The notes under the pieces were generated by a model. It searched no databases. It had not been told where the DNA came from and saw only the letters and a program-made list of their open reading frames with translations. From positions 1 through 64,000 of the forward strand of contig CAZABB010000001.1 in assembly GCA_964483625.1 (NCBI GenBank): 64,000 nucleotides of DNA. Reading direction: 5' to 3'. The position numbers were made by a program, and so were the translations under genes. This stretch comes from JAFGQU01 sp964483625. Its GTDB lineage: Bacteria > Omnitrophota > Gorgyraeia > Duberdicusellales > 4484-171. Below, in pieces: positions 43,526-51,902 of the stretch. Position 1 is the stretch's first letter; each line of letters begins with the position of its first letter.

Positions 43526-45385
43526 CTAAAACGATTCCGGCGGAATAACATCACCGTATTTTTCTTTTGCCTGCATCAGGCGGTCTTTTTGAGCCGAAAG
43601 CGTATCGAATAAGATATCAGGCACTTCGTTTAATTCCCGATAAATCTGTATGATTCTTTCTATCTTTGCCAGATTCTGCGGCACACGAATGCTGAACTGT
43701 TTGGTATATTCATCCTGGGTATACTCTTTACTCAATACTTCTTGAAAAAGCTTCTTTATATCCTCATAGCGGGGAATTGCGCCTAACGGAGTCGTGATCC
43801 CTTCGGCTTCACCATGGACACGCAAATCCATCCACTTGATCCATACGTGTTTATCCATCTTGGAATTCAGGAATTTCCCTCCCCCATCGCGCAGGAAATA
43901 ATTCACGGTAAATATCTTCGGGGCCGGGTTCAGTTTTTTTCCGAAATCAAGATGCATCGAAATGTACCGGCCGATAGGGATCGCGAGAAAATCAAGATTG
44001 GAAAACGGATTGAATTTCCTCTGTCCTTCCCCTTTGAGCGTTGCAAAAGTGAGTTCTGATTCCAGAGATGCCCCGCAGGTAATCACCCCATGCGTCCAGT
44101 CGAAACTCTCAAGAACCGGCGGGCAGGTATCGGAATCCCGGCCGCCATAAATAATCCCCGCGACGTTCACGCCCCCGGCGTCATCTAACGCCGGATCACA
44201 ATTACTGAGTGATTTTAAGGCTACCGTATACCGGGCATTCTTATGGGCATAGGAAATGTCTTTGCCGGCGGCGTCTTTTTTCCCGGAGTACCACTGGCCG
44301 CTGAAATTAACACCTTTCTCCGGCATCGGTAACCCGTCATTGAGCCACCGGATATCATTGTCGGAAGTAAGTAAGATATTTGATACGATGAGTTCGGGAG
44401 CATTTTTGATTGCGTCCCATATCAACGGATCACTTTCTTTCGTTACATCCTGAATAATACCGAACATTCCCACCTCGGTATTGACCGCATAGGCTTTTCC
44501 ATCCCGTAACCGCACATAGGCGATATCATCACCGATAATTTTCTCATCGGGCAGCATTGCCGTCGAGGTCTTGCCGCATCCGGAAGGGAACGCTCCAGTA
44601 AAATACGTCGTCCTCCCTCCCGGACCGGTTATCCCGGTAACAAACATATGCTCGGCCAGCCAGTCTTCGCCAGCGGCCTTTTTGATGGCAAGACGCAGAG
44701 CCAGCTTCTTCAAGCCCACGGTATTTCCGGCGTACTGAGTATTGGTACTGAAGACCGTGTTTTCAGCCAGATCGATGTAGACCCTTCGTTTATCAATGTT
44801 CTTACTTACCGCGTTCTCCAATTCGCCGGCCGAGTGGATAAATTTAAAAAAGGCGTTCGGTTTCTGCTTCTTGAATAATTCATAGGCGCGGCGGTACAAA
44901 ATCATCTCCGAATGCGCGACATAGTATGAATCGGTAATCTGAAGAGCGGGAAGGGAAAATTGCGAATCAAGCGGCCCGAGACAGAAAAAACAGATGATCA
45001 TCTCTTTGTCCTGCATGCTGTTACGCAAAAATTCCAGGACTTCTGCCTTGCCTTTTTCTTTATCGATACTGTTAATGTGTTTGCTTAAAAATTCGCCCGG
45101 TGAGAGCAGATATTTCGTCGCGGTTTTATCCCGGGCCTGATCGAAATATCCGTCAAAATGGATAGTACGCCCCTCTGCGTCCAGGGTGCGTTCTTCGCCC
45201 TTGACAACAGCCTGCCGGCGAATATACAGGTTATCTTCGGCCGAATCGGTACAGACAAAAATACTTTTGGGATTACAGAGTGAAACGTAGGTACAAACCA
45301 CCTCCAGAACGGCGGGGTTATCCAACCTTTCCAGCTTGTGAAAACTGTCAGCAATACAAAGGGTTTTGATGGTTTCTATGGTCAT
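43526..45385 (-). CDS. pckG: Phosphoenolpyruvate carboxykinase (GTP)
   Basis: The protein has 619 residues, normal for the GTP-dependent family. It converts oxaloacetate and GTP to phosphoenolpyruvate. The kinase P-loop is AFPSGCGKTSTAM near 265-277, and GDDIAYVR and GVNFSGQWYSG are also typical; NPFSNLDFLAIPIGRY is a late family motif. The promoter at 45396-45423 would start transcription about four bases before the ATG, so translation may be leaderless. It is followed by purC. Confidence 0.96.
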   Translation of the reverse strand: MTIETIKTLCIADSFHKLERLDNPAVLEVVCTYVSLCNPKSIFVCTDSAEDNLYIRRQAVVKGEERTLDAEGRTIHFDGYFDQARDKTATKYLLSPGEFLSKHINSIDKEKGKAEVLEFLRNSMQDKEMIICFFCLGPLDSQFSLPALQITDSYYVAHSEMILYRRAYELFKKQKPNAFFKFIHSAGELENAVSKNIDKRRVYIDLAENTVFSTNTQYAGNTVGLKKLALRLAIKKAAGEDWLAEHMFVTGITGPGGRTTYFTGAFPSGCGKTSTAMLPDEKIIGDDIAYVRLRDGKAYAVNTEVGMFGIIQDVTKESDPLIWDAIKNAPELIVSNILLTSDNDIRWLNDGLPMPEKGVNFSGQWYSGKKDAAGKDISYAHKNARYTVALKSLSNCDPALDDAGGVNVAGIIYGGRDSDTCPPVLESFDWTHGVITCGASLESELTFATLKGEGQRKFNPFSNLDFLAIPIGRYISMHLDFGKKLNPAPKIFTVNYFLRDGGGKFLNSKMDKHVWIKWMDLRVHGEAEGITTPLGAIPRYEDIKKLFQEVLSKEYTQDEYTKQFSIRVPQNLAKIERIIQIYRELNEVPDILFDTLSAQKDRLMQAKEKYGDVIPPESF

Positions 45386-45395
45386 CTCGTGAATT

Positions 45396-45423
45396 ATTAT
45401 ATGGGAAAAAGGTCTGATTGCAA
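45396..45423 (-). promoter_or_regulatory. Candidate sigma70 promoter for pckG
   Basis: Read on the minus strand: TTGCAA (45423-45418), 16 bases, then a perfect TATAAT (45401-45396). Initiation about seven bases later would fall at ~45389, only four bases before the pckG ATG at 45385. There is no Shine-Dalgarno sequence in that short leader. Confidence 0.55.
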
Positions 45424-45449
45424 GAAGAAATTAGAAGTGGGAAGAGAAA

Positions 45450-45533
45450 TGCGAGGGAGGGGATTTGAACCCCTACAGTATCGCTACCGCTAGCCCCTCA
45501 AGCTAGTGCGTCTGCCAGTTCCGCCACCCTCGC
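45450..45533 (-). tRNA. tRNA-Leu (anticodon GAG)
   Basis: The gene is 84 bases long. The acceptor stem GCGAGGG pairs with CCCTCGC and the discriminator is A. The anticodon stem CTAGC/GCTAG encloses TTGAGGG, so the anticodon is GAG. A long variable arm (class II) is present, and the T stem AGGGG/CCCCT encloses TTCAAAT. CCA is not encoded. The 5' end (13-15 bases of acceptor stem and start of D arm) recurs in the tandem repeats immediately upstream of the tRNA. Confidence 0.95.
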
Positions 45534-45783
45534 GTTACCTTCTCAGGTTACATGCTATTCTTATCAAAAAAACAAAACGTACTATTCTTTGCCTGTCCTA
45601 TGCGGGAACAACGCTTGAAAATATCGCTCTCGCGATCGTTGTTTCCGCCACCCTCGCGTTACCTTCTCAGGTTACATGCTATTCTTATCAAAAAAACAAA
45701 ACGTACTATTCTTTGCCTGTCCTATGCGGGAACAACGCTTGAAAATATCGCTCTCGCGATCGTTGTTTCCGCCACCCTCGCGT
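45519..45783. repeat. 124-bp tandem repeat containing the 5' end of tRNA-Leu
   Basis: Two full units run 45521-45644 and 45645-45768, and a partial third (CCGCCACCCTCGCGT) is at 45769-45783. Full units appear identical by eye. Each starts with the first 13 bases of the tRNA gene (as CCGCCACCCTCGC on the plus strand), then GTTACCT-TCTC-AGGTTAC, an A-rich stretch and CGCTCTCGCGATCG. They lie upstream of the tRNA in its own direction, so they would duplicate its promoter region. Open frames through them are by-products of the repetition. Confidence 0.93.
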
Positions 45784-46024
45784 GGGAGATAGCGCTGTCG
45801 CACTATCTCGTAACGCGTATTACGTTATGCGTCCTGCGTAAAAATCTAAAAAGATAAAAATACTCTTTGCCCGGCGCGCAATACGCAATACGTATATTCA
45901 TGAGACGCCCTCTGTGTCGCTGTCACTCCTGAAGAATTTCAAAGAAAAAATCTTTCACGTATGTCATGTGACTTTTATTTATACCATAATGTAGTACCGC
46001 GGACAAGTATAAGTTATCACGCAA
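45784..46024. other. Non-coding spacer with short inverted repeats
   Basis: No gene is visible. GAGATAG (45786-45792) and CTATCTC (45803-45809) can form a hairpin, strengthened by an inner GCG/CGC, but no T-run follows on either strand. GCGTATT (45815-45821) and AATACGC (45880-45886) are a second inverted pair, and variants of ATACGTA/GCGTA recur through 45811-45895. The rest, to the end of the glycosidase-like gene at 46025, is AT-rich and featureless. Confidence 0.6.
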
Positions 46025-48145
46025 TCATTTTCTCTGTAATTCCTTGATAAGCTGAAAAAACCGTTCTCCCGCCGGTTTTATCGCCCCATCTCCCCGCGTA
46101 CAAAGCCCCAATTCATCGTCCCATCGTTCATCTTTATATATATTCCACAGCCTGGCCTGATGTGTCCATTGCCAGGGGATAAATCCTACGGCATCAGTGT
46201 CTAAAAATGATTGGAAATCTTTTTCCAGTTCCTTTGCTTGACGAACATCTTCCCGATAGCCGCAGCTGGCAGGATTCCAGACTTCCTGAAAGATATACGG
46301 CTTAGCGAGCTCCGGTGGTTTCTGAAAATCACCGGGGGAATCCGTATGAACGCAGACATAGTCAAGAATATCGGCAACATCTATACTTATATTGCCGCCG
46401 ATGGTGATCGGATGCATGTCTCCGCTTTTTCTGAACTCATCTACCATACCTTGAGCCCAGTCCTTTAAAGAGGAAATATCCGCATCATCAAGACGTGGTT
46501 CATTCCATAAATCCCAGGTAATTCCGGGCACACCTTTATATCGGTCGGCAATCAATCGTATAAATTGTTTCTGATATTCAATCTTATCCTGATCAAGCAT
46601 CCGCTCACGTAACCCCAGCCATCCGATGGGATCACCCATCTCCTGCGGCACCAGGGAAAAAAGATCAATACAGAAAATAAGTCTATACTTTTGCGCCAAT
46701 TGAATAACAGCATCAAGAATCCGGAGCGAACGTTCCGAAGGTAAAACCGTCGTATCGGCATCGGCAAGATAGGCCGGAAGCTCCTCTTTGATGCGTGAGA
46801 AATAGTCACGAAACCATTTGGAATGATGATAATGAATACGGACATAATTCATCCCCCTCCGATGCATCATCGCAAAATCTTTTTGTATCTGTGAAACATC
46901 CGGCATCACCCACATCAATTCACCCCGGCGGCTTTCATAGTAATTGACACCTAAGAAATAGGCATCTTCTCCGTCGATCATAATACCCGTATCGCCGACT
47001 TCTACCACCGGTCCATCGGAAAGAACCGCCTCATCAATAACGACAAACCCATTCTGCTGGCAATCATACACTCGATCCTGGTATTTCAGGCGGACTTCGA
47101 CCCGGTAGAAATCGTCAGCGAAAGAGTCTGGCTTCCATTGTGTCCTTACTGATATTCCTTCCCTGGTATCAACTACCACAGGAATTATTTTACTCCAGGT
47201 AATCCGCTTTTTCTCATCAATAATTTCTATTTCGATATCAGCCTCTCTTTTTGTTTCTGCCTGATTGAGTATCACGAAAGATATCTTTACTTCCTCACCC
47301 TGCCGGTACGCGGCAAAATTTGTCCTTACATCATGCAGAATAAGCGGAAAAGAAAGCCGGTCAATAAGTCGTGACATGTATCCGGTTGACGATGGGGCAG
47401 AAAGAAAAGGATGCTCATATCCTGTGGCGCCGATCAGACACCATTTCTTTGCCCGCCGGGAATTTATATTACCGTAAGGATTCTGCCAGGTTTTCACAAA
47501 CGTAACCGCATCATCTGCTGGATTATCAGTTAAAATAGAAAATGGATAGAAATCTCTCGCCGGTATACGGTAAGGGAACACATTCCCGTGAGTCGGCGTT
47601 ACGGGACTGTATTTGAGACTTGTCGTTACATTGAGAATAACATCATCGGAAGCCTCCGGCTGGTAATATGTTATTCCCAGAGGAATAAGAAAATCCTCAT
47701 AGGGATCACCGGTTTCAACTTTCTCCCAATGATCCCGGTTTCTGACGACCGGCTGCCAGAAGGGCCGGCCGCCGGTGTGAATCAACCCGCCACCGGCATA
47801 CAGATAGCGGCAGATAGCATCAAATCCTTCAAGAGGAAATGTCTCTCCGTAGGGCAGCAAAAAGAAGTCAAATCTCTCTGTGTTAAAATATTTTTCATCC
47901 ACTAACCGGGCGAAATTCACGTATTCGACCAAGCAGTGTTTGTCAAATAATCCATAGAGATACTGCGGACTCAAAGAAGGAGGTATCGCTTGAGACGGGA
48001 ACCCTTCTTCTTTGAATATCGCAATGCGGATATCCCGCACGGCCGAAACTTTCTCTGCCTCCTGACGCGAAAAATGACAGCCGGCGAGAAAAATACCGAC
48101 TGCGATCAGAAAACCTGTTGTGACTTTAAAAAAGTACCTGTCCAT
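46025..48145 (-). CDS. Lipoprotein with amidotransferase-like N-domain and GH5-like glycosidase domain
   Basis: The protein has 706 residues from ATG 48145; a TTG at 48196 gives 17 more. The signal peptide ends in a lipobox, FLAGC with C23. Residues ~35-300 have a glutaminase-like Rossmann pattern (FFLLPYGETFPL, YAGGGLIHTGGRPFW), as in beta-galactosidase trimerisation domains. An Ig-like segment follows (EVKISFVILNQAE), then a TIM barrel (MNYVRIHYHHSKWF) with acid/base ITWDLWNEP near 547 and a probable nucleophile in FQEVW near 620. It probably acts on a glycan at the cell surface. Substrate unknown. Confidence 0.8.
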   Translation of the reverse strand: MDRYFFKVTTGFLIAVGIFLAGCHFSRQEAEKVSAVRDIRIAIFKEEGFPSQAIPPSLSPQYLYGLFDKHCLVEYVNFARLVDEKYFNTERFDFFLLPYGETFPLEGFDAICRYLYAGGGLIHTGGRPFWQPVVRNRDHWEKVETGDPYEDFLIPLGITYYQPEASDDVILNVTTSLKYSPVTPTHGNVFPYRIPARDFYPFSILTDNPADDAVTFVKTWQNPYGNINSRRAKKWCLIGATGYEHPFLSAPSSTGYMSRLIDRLSFPLILHDVRTNFAAYRQGEEVKISFVILNQAETKREADIEIEIIDEKKRITWSKIIPVVVDTREGISVRTQWKPDSFADDFYRVEVRLKYQDRVYDCQQNGFVVIDEAVLSDGPVVEVGDTGIMIDGEDAYFLGVNYYESRRGELMWVMPDVSQIQKDFAMMHRRGMNYVRIHYHHSKWFRDYFSRIKEELPAYLADADTTVLPSERSLRILDAVIQLAQKYRLIFCIDLFSLVPQEMGDPIGWLGLRERMLDQDKIEYQKQFIRLIADRYKGVPGITWDLWNEPRLDDADISSLKDWAQGMVDEFRKSGDMHPITIGGNISIDVADILDYVCVHTDSPGDFQKPPELAKPYIFQEVWNPASCGYREDVRQAKELEKDFQSFLDTDAVGFIPWQWTHQARLWNIYKDERWDDELGLCTRGDGAIKPAGERFFQLIKELQRK

Positions 48146-48222
48146 GAGCGTTGAAAGTATCTTAACATCGTTACCGCCGATAATCAACGGGCTCAAACCG
48201 CCAGTCTTGACGAAGAGGAAAA

Positions 48223-49191
48223 ATGAATGTATTCTTTAGGTACCATATGGAAAACCACCCGGCCAAACAAAAAATCGCGACCGTACAGATCGATGTTGAC
48301 GGAGAATGGGTTATTTTTCAGCACTTTGGCTATGATGTCCATAATCCGGTAGACCGGATGTATGAATCATCCCTGCCGCGATTTCTTGATCTGTTCGACC
48401 AATACGGCATTAAAGCGACATTGTTTGTGGTTGGCAGAGATTTGAAAATCCAACGCCGGGTACACCTTTTGAAAGAGGCCGTCGCCAGAGGACATGAGAT
48501 TGCTAATCATACCATGAACCATGCCGAAGGATTCTCCTGTCTGCCTCTTTCGAAAAAAAAAGCTGAAATATACGAGGCCGATACGATCATAAAAGATACC
48601 CTCGGTATCGCCCCCAAAGGATTTCGCGCCCCTTCCAACGATGTGGATACCGAAACCCTGGGCATACTCCAGGATTTCGGCTATCAATACGATTCGTCCC
48701 TGATGGCAACCTACTGGGGTCCCTTGATACGATGGGTAAAATTTTTCTCACTGCGCACCGGTCGTAAAGACCATTATTTAGGAAGATTCTTTCATGGACG
48801 CGCGCCGCTTTTTCCCTACCATCCCGATCCCGACTGCATCTTCAAGAAAGGCTCGATGGATATCATCGAGGTGCCGATTACAACCATGCCGTTTTTCCGC
48901 ATCCCCTTCCATGTCAGTTTCACCTTTGCCACCTACGCTTTGGGATTGGGATTAGCTCTGTTTAACACCGGCTACTCACTGCTGAAGCACACGTCTCTTC
49001 CGCTCAATCTGATATTTCACACCAATGAGCTTGCCGATCCGTTCTCTGACAAACGGATCAGAAGACAATTGGGCCTGAACTTGCCGCTTAAAACCAAAGA
49101 AATGATCTGCCGCCATATTTTAGACCACATAACGAAAGATTTTATACTCCTGCCTACACGTGAATACGCCACCTCCCTTGACGTTCAATAG
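48223..49191 (+). CDS. Polysaccharide deacetylase (NodB/CE4 family)
   Basis: The protein has 322 residues and starts after AGAGGAAAA. Motif 1 is TVQIDVDGEW, followed by IKATLFVVGRD, and motif 2 is ANHTMNHAEGF, giving HTMNH. GFRAPSNDVD is motif 3. The domain layout (EIANHT, DTLGIAPKGFRAP) is close to the PuuE/HpnK-type subgroup that removes acyl groups from amino sugars. There is no signal peptide. It is the first gene of operon E, divergent from the lipoprotein gene with 77 bases between the starts. Confidence 0.88.
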   Translation: MNVFFRYHMENHPAKQKIATVQIDVDGEWVIFQHFGYDVHNPVDRMYESSLPRFLDLFDQYGIKATLFVVGRDLKIQRRVHLLKEAVARGHEIANHTMNHAEGFSCLPLSKKKAEIYEADTIIKDTLGIAPKGFRAPSNDVDTETLGILQDFGYQYDSSLMATYWGPLIRWVKFFSLRTGRKDHYLGRFFHGRAPLFPYHPDPDCIFKKGSMDIIEVPITTMPFFRIPFHVSFTFATYALGLGLALFNTGYSLLKHTSLPLNLIFHTNELADPFSDKRIRRQLGLNLPLKTKEMICRHILDHITKDFILLPTREYATSLDVQ

Positions 49192-49214
49192 GCGTATGAT
49201 AGAATCAGTTTACC

Positions 49215-49922
49215 ATGCAAGACAAAGAGGTTTCCCTTATGTTTTCCGGCGGTGTCGATTCAACGATCACCGCGATCACTCTTGCCGAACAATACCGTCA
49301 CGTGCATCTTCTTACCTACGGGAATGCTCACGGCCATTACCATATGGAACGAAGCGCGAAAAGAGCAGAGGAACTGAATGCGAAATTCGGCAATAAGTTC
49401 ACTCACCGGCTTATTCCTATCGAAGACCTTTTCCGGCAAATGGTATTAGATACCCTCGAAGAAGATTATAAAAAATACGGTTCGGGTTTCATCTGGTGTC
49501 TGGGATGTAAAATGACCATGCATACCCGCAGTATTATGTATGACCTTACATATGGCATACAACATGCCTGCGACGGCTCGTCTCAGGATACCGATGAGAT
49601 GGTCGAACAGATGGTCGTAAGCATTACGCTTATAAAACAGTTTTATGAAAAAAACGGCATCGATTTTTCCGTCCCCACCTACACACAGCCCCGCAGTGAG
49701 AAGAGAAAGATGCTTAAAGAACTGAAATTCAACATGGGCATCCCGGTGGGTGATCGGTATATAGGTATCCAGCCCCGCTGCATTCCCGGAGAACTGTATT
49801 ATCTACCCTACCTTATTTTTAACAAAGCCCTGGGACACGATCGGAATAAAGTCATACAATTTATCGAAGAAAAACAGCAGATCGCCGAAAGGTATCTCAA
49901 GGAACATCTTAATCATGGGTAA
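49215..49922 (+). CDS. PP-loop ATP-pyrophosphatase family protein, QueC-like fold
   Basis: The protein has 235 residues. The PP-loop is MFSGGVDSTITA (residues 9-20). A CxxC pair (WCLGCKMTMHTRS, C95 and C98) follows, and HACDGSSQDTDEM is the second nucleotide-binding stretch. It is short for a tRNA-modifying enzyme and lacks the four-cysteine C-terminal zinc site expected of QueC. In this operon, with a carbamoyltransferase, a sugar amidotransferase-type reaction (adenylation then amination) is plausible but unproven. It overlaps the membrane gene by eight bases. Confidence 0.75.
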   Translation: MQDKEVSLMFSGGVDSTITAITLAEQYRHVHLLTYGNAHGHYHMERSAKRAEELNAKFGNKFTHRLIPIEDLFRQMVLDTLEEDYKKYGSGFIWCLGCKMTMHTRSIMYDLTYGIQHACDGSSQDTDEMVEQMVVSITLIKQFYEKNGIDFSVPTYTQPRSEKRKMLKELKFNMGIPVGDRYIGIQPRCIPGELYYLPYLIFNKALGHDRNKVIQFIEEKQQIAERYLKEHLNHG

Positions 49923-51633
49923 ATGTTGCGACGGTAAAAACGCGTATAAACCGATATCGAAACTGCGTTACTGGGCCGGGATGCTATTTTTCTGCGTTCT
50001 TCATCTGCATTTCAGATGTAAAATGTTCCTGCGACATCTTCTGGTAAAGAAATACACTCATTATCCTGAACTTTCCCGGTTCCATGCGCGTTATTTCAAA
50101 GAAACCCTGCAGAGCGTCCTGAAAAAAGAAGGGCTCAACGTAAACACGTCGCTTTCATTCATGAAGGTATTATGGAAGGCATTCGTTGCGATTGTTTTCT
50201 GCGTCATATTCACTCTCTCCCTTTTTTATTTCAACGGGCCGGCAAAGGGATACTGGGATACCTACATTACCCTGCCGGCAATGTTTATGGCCGATGAGCC
50301 GGCTCAATTGACGACGAAAGAAGGAGAAATCCTCTATGAATACACGTTACCGGGTACCTTACCCGATAATTTAGTGGACAAAGAGACGTACGGGATCATC
50401 TCCAAAGACCAGCGTCTGGGGACGGCGATCCTTTTTGCTCCGTGGTTTTCCCTTTTTCACCAATTCGGTTTTCGCCTGCTTTTTGCGATGATTGCCACGC
50501 TGACCGCCGGGCTTGTATTCCTTACCCAGAAGGAGGTCGGTTCCCGAAAATCGATAGCGCTGTTCATCGGTGCATCTTCTGTTCTCAATGCCTATGTCTT
50601 GTCTATCGAGACGCTCAATCCCAATATTGCCGGAATGCTTCTCATATCCCTGCTTCTTTACCTTATGGTAAGAAAAGATCCGCCCTGGTTTCTCGCGGGA
50701 CTGCTGTACGGCGTTTTGGGAGGCACCCGCAATATTGCCATTCTCTTTACTCCGGCACTTTTGTTTGCGCTCATCGCGTGGTCGCCGCACAAGAAAAAAG
50801 ACGGCCTGTTTTTCTTTCTGGGATCTCTTCTTGCTATCGCCCCCATACTTTACTGGAATCATTTTGCCTTCGGCAATCCATTGATACATCCTTCTCAATT
50901 TGCCGGGCTGGAAGGATTCCGTCCTACGTTTGAACACACGTTTCTTTTCTGGAAATTCGACTTTAACGGTATGTTTAATTTTCCTCTTTATCACGAAATT
51001 GTCCGGACTCCCTATTTTGCGTTCCCCACGTTCTTAACTCTTCCCCTTACCATCCTCAGCACGTTCGGCGTCATTCTTTCTGCCCTTATCGGCACCGGCA
51101 TCATCTCTCTTTGGCGGAATCAACGACGACAATGCGTCTTCCTTCTCCTCTGGCTGATACCGATATATGCGATGCTGTCGATCCAGGAAAACTGGAGCGA
51201 TATGAAGATGACGTTTCTTTTCCTGTGTTTCCCCTCCCTGCTCATTTTCATGGGATACGGCCTGGAGAGCTTATTCGTTACAAAGGACCTGAAAAGGAAT
51301 ATTTTTTCAACCATCACGTTGAGCATCATTCTTTTTTGCCTCGTCCGCGCGGCTTTTGCGCTTGAATGTCCCGTGGACGAGCGGTGGTACGTCCGTTTCC
51401 CCCGCGCGCGCGGTCAAGGAGACATTTGCTATATTGGCGATGATCTGAGGACGGAAAAAGAAGATCCGCAAGAACTTCATGAACAAAAGAAGAGGTTAAC
51501 GCAAGGGAATCTGCTTCCCCGAATATCTATTCCTGATATTGATCCGGAAGGAACAGGAGCGGTTATGCACCGGGAGATGCGACAAAGAAGAATAAGGGTC
51601 GTAGATTTCTGGAAATATATTTACGAAGAATAA
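49915..51633 (+). CDS. Large polytopic membrane protein, probable glycosyltransferase-like
   Basis: The protein has 572 residues with about eleven membrane segments after a cytoplasmic N-terminus of ~85 residues. A periplasmic loop follows the first segment (GYWDTYITLPAMFMADEP). It shares a pattern with the protein at 59111: NAYVLSIETLN here versus NPYVLSIEVLD there, plus LYGVLGGTR versus MFGIMAGTG. The short soluble tail contains ERWYVRFPR, like SFYERYPLYQ in the other. The arrangement resembles polyprenyl-sugar-using transferases, but the WYDE motif is missing. It overlaps the next gene by one base (TAATG). Confidence 0.7.
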   Translation: MGKCCDGKNAYKPISKLRYWAGMLFFCVLHLHFRCKMFLRHLLVKKYTHYPELSRFHARYFKETLQSVLKKEGLNVNTSLSFMKVLWKAFVAIVFCVIFTLSLFYFNGPAKGYWDTYITLPAMFMADEPAQLTTKEGEILYEYTLPGTLPDNLVDKETYGIISKDQRLGTAILFAPWFSLFHQFGFRLLFAMIATLTAGLVFLTQKEVGSRKSIALFIGASSVLNAYVLSIETLNPNIAGMLLISLLLYLMVRKDPPWFLAGLLYGVLGGTRNIAILFTPALLFALIAWSPHKKKDGLFFFLGSLLAIAPILYWNHFAFGNPLIHPSQFAGLEGFRPTFEHTFLFWKFDFNGMFNFPLYHEIVRTPYFAFPTFLTLPLTILSTFGVILSALIGTGIISLWRNQRRQCVFLLLWLIPIYAMLSIQENWSDMKMTFLFLCFPSLLIFMGYGLESLFVTKDLKRNIFSTITLSIILFCLVRAAFALECPVDERWYVRFPRARGQGDICYIGDDLRTEKEDPQELHEQKKRLTQGNLLPRISIPDIDPEGTGAVMHREMRQRRIRVVDFWKYIYEE

Positions 51634-51902
51634 TGGACATGATTGTTTCTCTTTTTATCGCGATATACGCGTTCTTTCTTCCCGGCTACCTGGTCACAAA
51701 AACCAGTCGTATCGGCAATGGTCTGTTTACTACGATAATTCTCAGCATTGCCATAAGCATAACACTGATTCCTATTATCGCCTTCTCGCTCGCAATGATT
51801 TTTCATACGGTCATACATTACGCAACAGTTACGATCGCGGCAACTCTCGTCAACCTGATCTGCATCGGCCACCGCTATCTTAAAAAGGTCAAAACACAAT
51901 GA
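51633..51902 (+). CDS. Small membrane protein of unknown function
   Basis: The protein has 89 residues with three hydrophobic segments (IVSLFIAIYAFFLPGYLV, LFTTIILSIAISITLIPIIAF, HYATVTIAATLVNLI) and a basic tail LKKVKTQ. The FFLPGYL turn is often seen at the start of larger envelope membrane proteins. It is coupled on both sides, by TAATG upstream and ATGA into the carbamoyltransferase downstream, so it is very likely expressed. It could be a membrane partner of the carbamoyltransferase, comparable in place to the DUF5989-like gene at 38725. Confidence 0.72.
   Translation: MDMIVSLFIAIYAFFLPGYLVTKTSRIGNGLFTTIILSIAISITLIPIIAFSLAMIFHTVIHYATVTIAATLVNLICIGHRYLKKVKTQ

Noticed and set aside
45519..45783. 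Possible CRISPR array
   Set aside because: The unit is 124 bp with no spacers, only about two copies, and no cas gene is present.
45450..45783. Integrative element attached at tRNA-Leu
   Set aside because: The repeated part is the 5' end of the tRNA rather than the usual 3' end, and I see no integrase or excision gene in the window.
45786..45809. Rho-independent terminator
   Set aside because: The hairpin is plausible but neither strand has a T-run after it.
45506..45857. Open frames of 78 and 101 codons through the 124-bp repeats
   Set aside because: They repeat the same peptide with the repeat unit, include tRNA sequence and have no ribosome site or known domain.
49215..49922. Assignment as queC
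   Set aside because: The PP-loop fits, but the zinc-site cysteines and queuosine-pathway neighbours are missing.
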